Of a stretch of DNA of 64,000 nt, positions 24,911 to 33,598 are shown piece by piece. The notes beneath the pieces were generated by a model, which was not told where the DNA came from, searched no databases, and worked only from the letters and a program-made list of their open reading frames with translations. The position numbers and the translations under genes are program-made. The first letter of the stretch is position 1, and every line of letters begins with the position of its first letter. The DNA lies in the NCBI RefSeq assembly GCF_014635185.1, contig NZ_BMCM01000006.1, positions 186,001 to 250,000 on the forward strand, in the 5' to 3' direction. This DNA comes from Microbacterium murale (GTDB lineage Bacteria; Actinomycetota; Actinomycetes; Actinomycetales; Microbacteriaceae).

Positions 24911-25750
24911 CTACCGTGCGGGGCTGAGGACGGTGGTGTCATCTGTGCTGATGTCGACGATGCCGCGATCGTCGACGAGAACGATTCGTTCATCGCCGAT
25001 CGCGGCGAAGGCCTGTACAGCACCATCGACGGCCTCGAGGCGCTGCCAGCTCTGGTCGGCGCCCTGTTCCCACAGAGCGCCGTCCGTGCCGACACCGACG
25101 AGGGTGCCGTCCGGGCGGGCGTCGAGCGCGTACAGCAGCGGGGCACCCTCGACCGGAACGAACGTCACGCCGTCGTCGTCACTGCGTAGGAGTCCTTCTT
25201 CAGCGGCGGCGTAGAGGCCGTTATCCGTGGCGACGAGATCCGCCGCTCCGATCGGTGCTCCTATGGTCCATTCGTGGCCGCCGTCGGTGCTGACGAGGAG
25301 ATCGATGTCGCTGGACGCGATCCCGTAGAGGGTGCCGTCGGGGCCGGCGGTGAGGACGTGGAAGTCGGTGCTGCCGTTCAGCGCAACCGGAGACCATGTC
25401 TGGCCGTAGTCGTCGCTTTGGATGATGCCGAGGTTGGGGGCGCCGAGCTCGGCATCGGTGTCGGGTCCGGGGTGTCCGGATGCGTACAAGGTGTCGGCGG
25501 TGATGGTGAATCCCATCGCGTCGAAGTCGTGATCGCCGATGGGGCCGGAGACGTCACCGGCTGGGGTGACGGTGAAGATGCCGTTATGGGTGGCGACGAG
25601 CAAGTCAGTGCCGCGGGGGTCCTCGGCGATGCCATGGACATGCTCAATCCGTGGCGGGGCAACGTCGGGTTCGGTGGTTTGGGTGCTGGCGCATCCGGTC
25701 GTAACGAGAGCGAATGCGGTGAGTGCGGTCAGGGGCAGGAGGCGGTTCAT
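24911..25750 (-). CDS. F510_1955-type beta-propeller lipoprotein
   Basis: 279 residues. The signal peptide has a lipobox, FALVTTGCAS (Cys about 19), so it is an exported lipoprotein. The body repeats short blade-like units with Asp-box-like phrases (SDDYGQTWSPV, STDGGHEWTIG, RSDDDGVTFVPV), as in sialidase/BNR-type beta-propellers. It matches the family labelled F510_1955 glycosylhydrolase, which is often found in actinobacterial copper-resistance clusters; no hydrolase activity can be assumed. It is in line with the DUF305 and DUF6153 genes upstream. The 148-bp gap 25751-25898 shows no gene. Confidence 0.75.
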   Translation of the reverse strand: MNRLLPLTALTAFALVTTGCASTQTTEPDVAPPRIEHVHGIAEDPRGTDLLVATHNGIFTVTPAGDVSGPIGDHDFDAMGFTITADTLYASGHPGPDTDAELGAPNLGIIQSDDYGQTWSPVALNGSTDFHVLTAGPDGTLYGIASSDIDLLVSTDGGHEWTIGAPIGAADLVATDNGLYAAAEEGLLRSDDDGVTFVPVEGAPLLYALDARPDGTLVGVGTDGALWEQGADQSWQRLEAVDGAVQAFAAIGDERIVLVDDRGIVDISTDDTTVLSPAR

Positions 25751-25898
25751 GGGTGCTCCGATAGAGGTACATCGCGGTCCGACGAGATAGCAGATCGCAG
25801 CTCGTGGGATGCGGCTGAGAGGTTCAGGGCCGGGACCTGCTGCGTGAGGGCCGGCGGTGTCCGGGCGGGCCGTGTCGAGTGTCGGCCCGCCCGGTATG

Positions 25899-26504
25899 TC
25901 AGAGCTCGTTGAGGAGGTCCTGCATGGTGGAGATCTCGGCGGTCTGGTCGTCGATCACCTGCTGGGCAAGGTCAAGGACGTCCTGGTTCTGGCCGTCTTC
26001 GAGCGCGGTGCGCGCCATATCCACGGCGCCATCGTGATGCACGATCATCTGCTCGAGGAAGATGCGGCTTGCTTGCGTCGCATCTGCGTCTTCCAGCGCT
26101 GCCATGTCTTCCTCGGACATCATGCCGTCACCGGAGTCGTCCATCGATCCGTGGTCCATACCGCCCATGCCGTCAGGGTCGTATTCGACGCCCCAGTCGT
26201 CCAGCCAGCCGAGCATCAGCTCCATCTCTGGGCCTTGGGCATCCTTGATCTGCTGGGCGAGCTCAGCGACGGCCGGGTCGAGTCCGTCCTTCGCCAGCAC
26301 GATGTCGGCCATCTCGATGGCCTGCTGGTGGTGCGGGATCATCATCGTTACGAACATCTCGTCGGCGTCATTCGCGGTGGCGGCCGAGGAGGTGTCCGAC
26401 GAGGCGGTGTTTTCGCCTGTCGGCGCAGATGCGTCAGAGCAGCCAGTGAGAACGAGAGCGAGGCTGAGCACGCCAGTGCCGAGGGCAAGGGGAAGCTTCT
26501 TCAT
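25899..26504 (-). CDS. DUF305 domain lipoprotein
   Basis: 201 residues. The lipoprotein signal is LSLALVLTGCSD (Cys about 22). The mature protein is DUF305: FVTMMIPHHQQAIEMADIVL and FLEQMIVHHDGAVDMARTAL are its two hallmark HH-containing ferritin-like helices, separated by a Met/Asp-rich loop (GMGGMDHGSMDD) that could bind copper. DUF305 proteins are commonly associated with copper tolerance. It faces outward on the cell surface and belongs to the minus-strand arm of the copper module. Confidence 0.92.
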   Translation of the reverse strand: MKKLPLALGTGVLSLALVLTGCSDASAPTGENTASSDTSSAATANDADEMFVTMMIPHHQQAIEMADIVLAKDGLDPAVAELAQQIKDAQGPEMELMLGWLDDWGVEYDPDGMGGMDHGSMDDSGDGMMSEEDMAALEDADATQASRIFLEQMIVHHDGAVDMARTALEDGQNQDVLDLAQQVIDDQTAEISTMQDLLNEL

Positions 26505-26601
26505 GAGTAATTCCTTCGATTGAGTCAGATATGAGGGGTCGTAGATACAGCGCCGCGCAGAGGCGACGCCACGATGTCGGCAAGACGCCGACGACGACCG
26601 A

Positions 26602-27042
26602 TCAGGTACGACTAATCGAAAGGAATATGAGTGAGGGTGTGCGCGGCAGGATGCTCACAGCCCGCAAGCGCAAAGAAGATACCAGTGCCTGCAGGGGCGG
26701 TCCGAGATGCTCCAGGAGCATCGGGCGAAACAGCAGAAGAAGACCGGCGAGCAGCGCGAGGACACACGCGGTGACCATGTCCGAATGGCTTTGCCCTGTT
26801 CCCATCACGCACGTGTCATCACACGCGACAGAGCCGCTAGTTTCAGAGGTGGCTGCCATCGGCGCGGAGTGATCGGTGGCCGTTGACACTGTCGCGGAAT
26901 GGTGGGCGTCGTGGCCTGCCATGTCGGCGCTGAAGGTGTGCATGCCGAGCAGCCCCACGATGATCATGAGTGCAGCACCGGCGATCAGCAAAAGTGCGCG
27001 CAACGATAGCTGCTGACGCGCGATGCGTAGCGTGATCTGCAT
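26602..27042 (-). CDS. DUF6153 family membrane protein
   Basis: 146 residues. Two membrane helices (LLLIAGAALMIIVGLLGMHTF near residue 17 and VTACVLALLAGLLLLFRPML near 88) enclose a His/Met-containing external loop (MAGHDAHHS, CDDTCVMGTGQSHSDM). This matches DUF6153, frequent beside copper genes in Microbacteriaceae. ATG 27042 follows GGAGGGTC. It reads away from the YHS/CopB/CsoR operon and may share the intergenic control region. Confidence 0.78.
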   Translation of the reverse strand: MQITLRIARQQLSLRALLLIAGAALMIIVGLLGMHTFSADMAGHDAHHSATVSTATDHSAPMAATSETSGSVACDDTCVMGTGQSHSDMVTACVLALLAGLLLLFRPMLLEHLGPPLQALVSSLRLRAVSILPRTPSLIFLSISRT

Positions 27043-27208
27043 GCTCGACCCTCCGCTCCTTCACACACGCTAACACCCCGACTTCGCGAACACCCTGGGG
27101 AGAAACCCGCCGCCGCCGAGCGCGTGATGGGTCTGACACAATGCGCGGATCTCGCCGATCAGACGGTCGCCCGATGGTGGTGAAGCCTGTTCCGCTCACT
27201 CTACAGGA

Positions 27209-27225
27209 ATACCCCTAGGGGGTAT
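27209..27225. promoter_or_regulatory. CsoR operator (copper box)
   Basis: ATACCCC-TAG-GGGGTAT is a perfect 7-bp inverted repeat with the G/C tract flanked by AT bases that defines CsoR binding sites. It lies 52 bp upstream of the YHS gene whose operon encodes a CsoR protein, so copper-responsive self-regulation is strongly suggested. The rest of the 27043-27276 gap has no gene. Confidence 0.85.
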
Positions 27226-27276
27226 ATGGTTGTGCGTGTCAGAGTCGAACCGCGAAGCCTGAAAGAGGAACACACC

Positions 27277-27537
27277 ATGTCCGATTCCCCCGCTGGATCC
27301 TGCTGCAGCCACAACAGCCACGGTGCGGTCGCCGCCGATGGGCGCAAGGATCTGCTCGCCCCATCCGCGGACGAGCTCGCCGAATGTCCGGTGATGGTCG
27401 GCAGCACCGTCGTCAAGGCAGATGCAGAAGCCGCGGGCTTGTTCCGTGACTACGAGGGCGCCCGCTACTACTTCTGCTGCGCAGGATGCGGCCCCCGGTT
27501 CGACGCGGACCCTGCAAAGTACGTCGCAGCCGCCTGA
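27277..27537 (+). CDS. YHS domain metal-binding protein
   Basis: 86 residues. The YHS-like domain is visible as CPVMVGSTVVKADAEAAG, YYFCCAGC and FDADPAKYV, with an added cysteine/histidine-rich N-terminus (GSCCSHNSHG). These small proteins often precede CopB-type ATPases and probably pass copper or silver to the pump. ATG 27277 lies 8 bp after AAAGAGGAA. It is the first gene of the copper operon downstream of the CsoR box. Confidence 0.85.
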   Translation: MSDSPAGSCCSHNSHGAVAADGRKDLLAPSADELAECPVMVGSTVVKADAEAAGLFRDYEGARYYFCCAGCGPRFDADPAKYVAAA

Positions 27538-27598
27538 GCACACCCACCGCCACCAAAAGCACCCTGCACGGCGTCACCATTCCGAGGAGGATCGATCC

Positions 27599-29797
27599 AT
27601 GAGCAACTCGCACCACGACGGCGTTGAACACACCGACGGACATCACGAGTCCCATCACGAGATGGCGCATCATGCCCATGCGGATGTTGCCGATGCCGAC
27701 ACCGAGGGCTCCTCGCACCTTCCACATCCCGACACGATGTCGCACGGCGCGCACGGCGCCGAAGGAGGGCACGACGCTCACGGGTCCCACGAGGGGCACG
27801 GTGGCCATGCGGGACACGGAGACCATGTCGGTCAGTTCCGTCGGTTGTTCTGGATCATGCTCATTCTGGCGGTCCCGACCGTTGCCTTGTCGGGCATGTT
27901 CTCGATGATCCTCGGCTACCCGCTCCCGGACATCCCAGGGATCAAGTGGGTGTCCCCGGTGCTGGGAACAGTGATGTATGTCTGGGGAGGGAAACCGTTC
28001 CTCGTCGGCGCCGTCAGCGAGATCCGCTCCCGCAAACCGGGCATGATGCTTCTGATCGGCCTCGCGATCACCGTCGCATTCGTCGCGTCGTGGGGTGCGA
28101 CTCTCAGCCTGTTGCATCATGAGCTCGTCTTCTGGTGGGAGCTGGCGCTCCTCATCGTCATCATGCTGCTCGGCCACTGGATCGAGATGCGCTCCCTCGC
28201 CCAAACCACCTCCGCCCTCGACTCCCTGGCAGCACTCCTGCCAGACGAGGCAGAACGCGTCGAGAACGACGAAGTCGTCGTCGTCTCACCCACCGACCTC
28301 GCCGTCGGCGACGTCGTCGTCATCCGACCCGGAGGCAGCGTGCCGGCAGACGGGCGCATCGTCGATGGACGCGCGTCAATGGACGAATCCATGGTCACCG
28401 GCGAATCCCGCACCGTCACCCGCGGCACCGGCGACCCGGTCGCGGCGGGCACTGTCGCCACCGATTCCGGGCTCCGTGTCGAAATCACCGCGACCGGCGA
28501 CGACACCACCCTCGCCGGCATCCAGCGTCTGGTGACCGAAGCGCAGAGCTCATCGTCCCGTGCCCAACGCCTCGCCGACACCGCCGCCGGATGGCTTTTC
28601 TGGTTCGCACTCGGATCAGGCGCCATCACCGCACTCGTATGGACACTGGTGGGATTCCCCGACGCCGCCGTCATCCGCACCATCACCGTCCTAGTAATCG
28701 CCTGCCCCCACGCACTCGGACTGGCCATCCCGCTGGTCGTGTCCATCGCGACCGAGCGCGCCGCGCGCGGCGGTGTGCTCGTCAAAGACCGTCTGGCATT
28801 GGAAAGCATGCGCACCGTCGACACCGTGCTGTTCGACAAGACCGGCACCCTCACGAAGGGCGAGCCCAGCATCTCCGAAGTATCGGTCACCGATGGAGGC
28901 GACCCCGACCAGGTTCTCGCCCTTGCGGCCGCCGCGGAAGCCGACAGTGAGCACCCTCTGGCGAAAGCGATCGTCCGCGCCGCCGCAGAGAAGAACCTCA
29001 CGGTGCCCGGAAGCCACGACTTCACCTCGTCTCCCGCGGTTGGTGTCACCGCCACCGTCGACGGCACCACGGTCCGCGTTGGCGGACCACACCTTCTCGC
29101 GGAGGAAAGCGCGGACGAACTCCCCATCGCCGACACCTGGCGCACGGACGGCGCCATCATCCTCCACGTCATTCAAGACGGACGAGTGATCGGTGCGCTG
29201 AAGCTTGCCGACGAGGTGCGGTCGGAGTCGCGCGAAGCGGTCGACGCCCTACACGTCCTCGGCGTGCAAGTGGTCATGATCACCGGCGATGCCGAAGCGG
29301 TCGCACACGCCGTCGCTCAAGATCTCGGCATCGATCGGGTCTTCGCCGGCGTGCGCCCAGAAGACAAGGCCGCGAAGGTCCAGGAGCTCCAGCGAGAAGG
29401 TCGGAAGGTCGCGATGGTCGGCGACGGCGTCAATGACGCCCCCGCCCTCGCCCAAGCCGATGTCGGGCTCGCAATCGGGGCCGGCACTGACGTTGCGATT
29501 GCCTCGGCTGGCGTCATCCTCGCCAGCGATGACCCCCGCTCCGTGCTCTCGGTGATCGAACTGTCCCGTGCCGCGTACCGGAAGATGAAGCAGAACCTCT
29601 GGTGGGCTGCGGGCTACAACCTCATCTCCGTCCCCCTCGCGGCCGGTGTCCTCGCCCCCATTGGGTTCGTGCTGCCGATGTCGGTCGGCGCGGTCCTCAT
29701 GTCGCTGTCCACAATTGTCGTCGCCCTCAACGCCCAGCTGCTGCGCCGCCTGGACCTTCGTCCCGAGACCACGACCCGCGCCATCCTCGACCGATGA
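27599..29797 (+). CDS. copB: Copper/silver-translocating P1B-type ATPase (CopB-like)
   Basis: 732 residues. The N-terminal 80 residues form a histidine-rich metal-binding tail instead of a CxxC domain. The transport motif is CPH (VIACPHALGLAIP, about residue 369), the signature of CopB-type pumps rather than the CPC of CopA. Catalytic motifs are complete: MVTGESRT (about 267), phosphorylated DKTGTLTKG (about 413), an HP motif in SEHPLAKAI and GDGVNDAPA (about 608). ATG 27599 follows GAGGAGG; the longer upstream frame has no support. It overlaps csoR, and export of Cu or Ag from the cytoplasm is expected. Confidence 0.94.
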   Translation: MSNSHHDGVEHTDGHHESHHEMAHHAHADVADADTEGSSHLPHPDTMSHGAHGAEGGHDAHGSHEGHGGHAGHGDHVGQFRRLFWIMLILAVPTVALSGMFSMILGYPLPDIPGIKWVSPVLGTVMYVWGGKPFLVGAVSEIRSRKPGMMLLIGLAITVAFVASWGATLSLLHHELVFWWELALLIVIMLLGHWIEMRSLAQTTSALDSLAALLPDEAERVENDEVVVVSPTDLAVGDVVVIRPGGSVPADGRIVDGRASMDESMVTGESRTVTRGTGDPVAAGTVATDSGLRVEITATGDDTTLAGIQRLVTEAQSSSSRAQRLADTAAGWLFWFALGSGAITALVWTLVGFPDAAVIRTITVLVIACPHALGLAIPLVVSIATERAARGGVLVKDRLALESMRTVDTVLFDKTGTLTKGEPSISEVSVTDGGDPDQVLALAAAAEADSEHPLAKAIVRAAAEKNLTVPGSHDFTSSPAVGVTATVDGTTVRVGGPHLLAEESADELPIADTWRTDGAIILHVIQDGRVIGALKLADEVRSESREAVDALHVLGVQVVMITGDAEAVAHAVAQDLGIDRVFAGVRPEDKAAKVQELQREGRKVAMVGDGVNDAPALAQADVGLAIGAGTDVAIASAGVILASDDPRSVLSVIELSRAAYRKMKQNLWWAAGYNLISVPLAAGVLAPIGFVLPMSVGAVLMSLSTIVVALNAQLLRRLDLRPETTTRAILDR

Positions 29798-29817
29798 CCA
29801 TGTCGAATCCGGAGAAG

Positions 29818-30141
29818 ATGATGACCAACGTCATCGCGCCTGCAACCTCGTGTGACCACGGCGAGCACGGCTACATCACCGACAAATCCCGCTACCTCGC
29901 CCGCCTCAAACGCATCGAAGGCCAAGCACGCGGCGTGCACCGCATGGTCGAAGAAGAGCAATACTGCATCGACATACTCACCCAAATCTCAGCCCTCACC
30001 AGCGCCCTGCAAAGCATCGCCGTCGGGCTCCTCGAAGACCACCTCCGCCACTGCGTCACCGACGCCGTCCGCGCCGGCAGAGACACCGCCGAGGACAAGA
30101 TTCGGGAAGCATCTCAAGCCATCGGTCGTCTGATCCGGTGA
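29818..30141 (+). CDS. csoR: CsoR-family copper-sensing repressor
   Basis: About 107 residues. HGYITDKSRYLARLKRIEGQARGVHRMVEEEQYCIDILTQIS is the diagnostic CsoR/RcnR opening in sequence, and the copper ligands fit Cys in EEQYCIDI and His-x3-Cys in EDHLRHCVTDAV (C-H-C). The start is uncertain: ATG 29794 overlaps the copB stop (ATGA), but GGAGAAG precedes the ATGs at 29818 and 29821, so the latter is chosen. It should repress the operon through the box at 27209-27225 and release on Cu(I) binding. Confidence 0.92.
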   Translation: MMTNVIAPATSCDHGEHGYITDKSRYLARLKRIEGQARGVHRMVEEEQYCIDILTQISALTSALQSIAVGLLEDHLRHCVTDAVRAGRDTAEDKIREASQAIGRLIR

Positions 30142-30321
30142 AATGACGCTGCTCTAAATCCACCCCGCTCCGCGATCGCGCACGTCAGAATACGCCGAAT
30201 AGACCGCGCTGACGATCTCGAGTATCGACAACCAAATCAGTTGGCTCGGTCGCATCTCGCGTGCTGCACCGATACATTCAAGGTAGCTATTGAACGCCGT
30301 AGCGACTGGAAGGCACCCATC

Positions 30322-30843
30322 GTGTTGCACGCCTCTGACGGGGCCCGCGGAGTCCTGATCGCGCTGGACGTCGACGGCACGATCGCGAGGATCTATCACG
30401 ATCATGAGCAAGAGAGCCAGCGCACCGCACCTGGTTGGCACTCGTGGATGGCTGTCAGCGACGAGGTCGTCGATGCTCTGGAGGCGCTCACCTTGCACCC
30501 CCGCGTTCAGGTCGCCTGGTTGACAACCTGGTCGCATGATCAGGTCAGGTGGCTGATCCAAGGACCGTTACGGGGCAAACTCGACGGCGCATACGTACCG
30601 TGGCAAAACTGGCCAAACGAGGGATGGCGGATGCAAAGCCTGATCTCCTATGTTCGGAGGTCAAACACCAGCGCGGTCGCATGGGCAGACGATCGGGCGC
30701 CAGACGATGCGGTGAGCCGGCTGACCGGAATGACGGAAGTTCCTTCGTTCGTTGTGGTGCCCGACAAGTTCGTCGGACTCACGGTCGCCGACATCGACTG
30801 CATCCGGGACTTCCTAGACGAACATCTGGAGCCCCGATCGTAA
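30322..30843 (+). CDS. HAD-like hydrolase domain protein
   Basis: 173 residues from GTG 30322, which follows GGAAGG at 8 bp; an upstream TTG extension to 30241 is unsupported. Motif I is ALDVDGTIARIY (DxDGT nucleophile and acid), motif II could be LTTW, and a C-terminal acidic pair occurs in AWADDRAPDD (motif IV). The order fits a compact HAD phosphatase. The substrate is unknown. It starts a group of poorly known cargo genes between the copper module and the transposition genes. The gap 30142-30321 shows nothing else. Confidence 0.72.
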   Translation: MLHASDGARGVLIALDVDGTIARIYHDHEQESQRTAPGWHSWMAVSDEVVDALEALTLHPRVQVAWLTTWSHDQVRWLIQGPLRGKLDGAYVPWQNWPNEGWRMQSLISYVRRSNTSAVAWADDRAPDDAVSRLTGMTEVPSFVVVPDKFVGLTVADIDCIRDFLDEHLEPRS

Positions 30844-30867
30844 CGTTGCGCCTAGCACCGTCGAAGA

Positions 30868-31242
30868 TCACGCCCGCGAGGCGGCCCTCTCCCGGGCGTG
30901 ATCACCACAAAGGGTCCACACCCACATTCGGATTGTGTAGGTCCGTGCTGGCGCGCCGCATTCTTCGCAAGTCTCGATGCTCTCCCATTCCGCGGCTCGG
31001 ATCGCCTCGTGAAACTCTTCGTTGTAGTCGTACGGGTCCTCAGAGGCTCTGGCGTAGAAGCTCAGCGACCCGAACTTCGACTTGACCTGCTGCACGACGT
31101 ACGCCGGCGCGATCGATGACAGCCGCTCGTCGAGACGTCCGAGGAGCGGGTACCAGCCCGGGCTTACGTCAACGGCTGCGAGCCAGCTGGGCTCGATGCG
31201 AGCGACGATCCGTTGGACCTCCGGCGGGTAGTTCTCCTCCAT
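30868..31242 (-). CDS. Uncharacterised protein with C-terminal zinc-ribbon-like motif
   Basis: 124 residues. GWYPLLGRLDERLSSI, then QQVKSKFGSLSFYARA, then CEECGAPARTYTI...WTLCGDHA form an order seen in a widespread uncharacterised family (a QVKxKFGxLxFY block followed by a CxxC...CxxH ribbon). Two cysteines plus Cys-x2-His could bind zinc. ATG 31242 lies 1 bp downstream of the stop of the preceding gene, so they are co-translated. Function unknown. Confidence 0.65.
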   Translation of the reverse strand: MEENYPPEVQRIVARIEPSWLAAVDVSPGWYPLLGRLDERLSSIAPAYVVQQVKSKFGSLSFYARASEDPYDYNEEFHEAIRAAEWESIETCEECGAPARTYTIRMWVWTLCGDHARERAASRA

Positions 31243-31243
31243 G

Positions 31244-31582
31244 TCAGCTCTGATCCCACGCCTCGACGAGGTACCACTTTTCGTCATCGAGGTCGGCGAT
31301 GGCTTCGACGCCGGAGGCCGCGAAGTCATTCTTGATGTCTCGGCCCTGCGCGTGGAAGAGGAACGGGTATCCACCGCCGTGCAGCATTCTCGCTCTTCCT
31401 TCCTCGGAAGCTTTGAGGAGATGATCGACCCACGTTCGATACGGGACGTCGGCGAGCGTCTCGGCAGCCAGCGTCTGGAAGTATGTCGTCACCTGCCGAT
31501 ACGGAACCTCGCGGATCCGATCGAATTTCGCATCACCAACGCCTGGCGCGACTTGGTACACAGTCGCTGAGTATCCGAGCAT
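31244..31582 (-). CDS. Uncharacterised 112-residue protein
   Basis: I do not recognise the family. Visible features are a mixed alpha/beta protein without signal or membrane segment, aromatic-rich (YQVAPG, YFQTLAAETL, YPFLFHAQGRDI, DLDDEKWYLVEAW). The middle gene of a three-gene minus-strand set: 13 bp after the upstream gene and 1 bp before the next. Such tight packing suggests a common function. Confidence 0.6.
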   Translation of the reverse strand: MLGYSATVYQVAPGVGDAKFDRIREVPYRQVTTYFQTLAAETLADVPYRTWVDHLLKASEEGRARMLHGGGYPFLFHAQGRDIKNDFAASGVEAIADLDDEKWYLVEAWDQS

Positions 31583-31595
31583 CTTGCCTCTCCCT

Positions 31596-32078
31596 TCATC
31601 TCACACCTTCATCGATATCGGTAAGCACCGACATCGCAGATACGTCGATTTTGTTTCCCGCGATCACCCCTGCGCGAGTCTGCTGCCGTCGCCGTGACCG
31701 TTCGCGAAACTCACGCCCGACACGAAGGCTGCGCATGACTCCCTTGTCGAAGCTGATCATTCCTCGCCTCCGCCACTCGATCGCGGCTTGGCCACGAAAC
31801 CCCGCGACTGCTCGCCTACGCTCGATGAAATCAAGGCTCCGCGGCATCGGCCCAGGGAGACCGCCGGTGTCTGGGAGCAGATGCGTGAACAGCTCCGCGT
31901 AAGTCGGTCCAGCAGCAGTACGCCGGCGCGTCTGAGCGACGAAGATCGCCGCGGCAAGCGCCCATTGTTCAGCGGTGTCGTCGCCGGTGAACTCCTCGAA
32001 AACGTAAACCCATGCGGCGGGTGGGGGCGCTGCTATGCCCTGCCACCAGACTGGATATGACTCGCCCATCTCAACCAT
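31596..32078 (-). CDS. Uncharacterised basic protein
   Basis: About 160 residues, start uncertain: ATG 32078 is used, with GTG 32099 and ATG 32069 as alternatives. The N-terminus is aromatic (GESYPVWWQGIAAPPPAAW), the middle reads AEQWALAAAIFVAQTRRRTAAGPTYAELF, and the C-terminal half is strongly basic (FIERRRAV, EFRERSRRRQQTR), suggesting nucleic acid binding. No family is recognised. First gene of the three-gene set. Confidence 0.55.
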   Translation of the reverse strand: MVEMGESYPVWWQGIAAPPPAAWVYVFEEFTGDDTAEQWALAAAIFVAQTRRRTAAGPTYAELFTHLLPDTGGLPGPMPRSLDFIERRRAVAGFRGQAAIEWRRRGMISFDKGVMRSLRVGREFRERSRRRQQTRAGVIAGNKIDVSAMSVLTDIDEGVR

Positions 32079-32191
32079 CGCATTCGCGGTCGCATGCACG
32101 GGCCTACCCCGGGATGCGACCGCTTTTTATCGGGATGGGCAGCACACGTGCAGGGAATGGCGGAGCGATCCGACGAGGACGAGATTGTTTC

Positions 32192-32217
32192 GTATGGCCT
32201 TCCAAATTATGCCATAC
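32192..32217. promoter_or_regulatory. Inverted repeat upstream of XRE regulator
   Basis: GTATGGC (32192-32198) and GCCATAC (32211-32217) are perfect 7-bp arms around a 12-bp AT-rich spacer, about 44 bp upstream of the XRE gene start and upstream of the divergent three-gene set. This is the most likely operator of the XRE protein. Confidence 0.45.
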
Positions 32218-32260
32218 CGATTAGGCCACACCACTTGCTCCTACTCGCGACGCTGGTTAG

Positions 32261-32545
32261 GTGCCTCGACGGAACGACAAGACTGAAGCGGAGTGGAGCG
32301 TGTATTCGCAACGCTTCGCGACATCGCTTCGTTCCGCGCGCCAGCGCGCCGGACTGAGTCAAGAGGATGTCGCTTACCGCGCCGGCCTCACGCGCTACAC
32401 GTACCAGAAGTACGAAAAGGGCGAGTCTCGCCCCGGATCTCCGGCGAACCCGACGCTTCGCACCGTCCTCGCTCTCTCGCAGGTGCTCGGGACTTCGCTG
32501 GCGGATCTGGTTCCGGGAGACGCCCCCGATCTTCGAAGCCGCTAA
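32261..32545 (+). CDS. XRE-family helix-turn-helix regulator
   Basis: 94 residues, GTG start. The Cro/C1-type HTH is ATSLRSARQRAGLSQEDVAY then RAGLTRYTYQKYEKGESRP (about residues 20-58), followed by LRTVLALSQVLGTSLADLVP, the classical end of single-domain XRE proteins. It is divergent from the three unknown genes and converges on the second tniQ gene, whose stop is 1 bp away. It could control the unknown gene set or the transposition operon. Confidence 0.88.
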   Translation: MPRRNDKTEAEWSVYSQRFATSLRSARQRAGLSQEDVAYRAGLTRYTYQKYEKGESRPGSPANPTLRTVLALSQVLGTSLADLVPGDAPDLRSR

Positions 32546-32546
32546 G

Positions 32547-33593
32547 TCACTGCAGCGCCAACTCATCTGGTTCCAGGGGAAATCTTCGGGTCACGCTCAG
32601 TCGAGACGTGCCCTCAGTATGGCCTCGCCTGAGTCCGTCCAGTATTCGTGGCGAGACGTGCCGCAGCAGGCATGCCCGTTTCGTGCCCGAAGCGACGATT
32701 AGCGCGCGATCTTGCGGGCATAGCGCGTTCTTGGCGCTCTTGGTTCGTCTGAGCCCAGCAGCGTAGAGAACCGCACGGTGCGCGTGACCGATGACCGCAC
32801 CAGCCCAGTCGTGAAGACTGTCGTTTACGGTTGCACCAAGCGTGTTTGCGATGACGTTTGCGAAGCCGTCGATCTGTGGCAGCGCCGATCGCGACACTTG
32901 GAGGACGCCGCGAAGTATCCGTGGGCTCATGGCGACCTCGACGATTCTCACTACTTCGGGATAGCCGCATAGCATCACTTCCTCGAAGCTGGCGGGGCCA
33001 GCTAAGCCGAACCGTTGGGCGCGCTCTTCGAGGAATGTGCCACCATCGTTTCCTTGGGCCCATGCGAGTATCGCTGCGGCCGCGAGGTTGAATTCGCCGG
33101 TATGTATTGCGATGCCACGTTCCCACAGGGGTCCACGCAGGTTCCGTTCCGCCTGACTCATGTACGTCCCGGCGGGGAGCTTGACGGCCAGACCCCGTAG
33201 GGTCCAGCGACTGTGCATCAGGCAGAGAGGTCCGGTTCTCGCTCTGGTAGTGGTTGTGAATCCGCCGGCGCATTCTGCGCAAGCAGCGTGTGGTTCGGCA
33301 AGCGTGCGGCACCGCCAGCACTTCTGTGGCACCCAGCGCGGATGACCGCAGCGAGTCCACATCCCGTGCTCTTCGAAAGACACCTCGAGGGCATCATCCG
33401 GCAAGCCGCAGAGCCGGGCTAGCGCGACCGCGACACGTGGATCACTGTCGCTCCACGTTGACCGTCCCGCCTCCCGAATCAGCGCGCGACGGATTTCGCC
33501 GACTTCCAGACAATGGCTCTCGGCTAGGCGTCCGATATACCCGCTGATGGTCTCGGCGGGCACCGGTTCGACGTAGATCGGCAGGGTGCGCAT
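32547..33593 (-). CDS. tniQ: TniQ-family target-selection protein, copy 2
   Basis: 348 residues. The TniQ N-terminal block reads YVEPVPAETISGYIGRLAESHCLEVGE, followed by a zinc-finger region HPRWVPQKCWRCRTL, CAECAGG and GPLCLMHSRW. The remaining 180 residues are helical with a TnsD-like C-terminal portion (ALPQIDGFANVIANTLGAT). It is the last gene of the transposition operon, 5 bp after the first tniQ. In Tn7-like elements TniQ/TnsD proteins bridge the target DNA and TnsC. Two copies suggest two targeting pathways. Confidence 0.88.
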   Translation of the reverse strand: MRTLPIYVEPVPAETISGYIGRLAESHCLEVGEIRRALIREAGRSTWSDSDPRVAVALARLCGLPDDALEVSFEEHGMWTRCGHPRWVPQKCWRCRTLAEPHAACAECAGGFTTTTRARTGPLCLMHSRWTLRGLAVKLPAGTYMSQAERNLRGPLWERGIAIHTGEFNLAAAAILAWAQGNDGGTFLEERAQRFGLAGPASFEEVMLCGYPEVVRIVEVAMSPRILRGVLQVSRSALPQIDGFANVIANTLGATVNDSLHDWAGAVIGHAHRAVLYAAGLRRTKSAKNALCPQDRALIVASGTKRACLLRHVSPRILDGLRRGHTEGTSRLSVTRRFPLEPDELALQ

Positions 33594-33598
33594 CGCGT

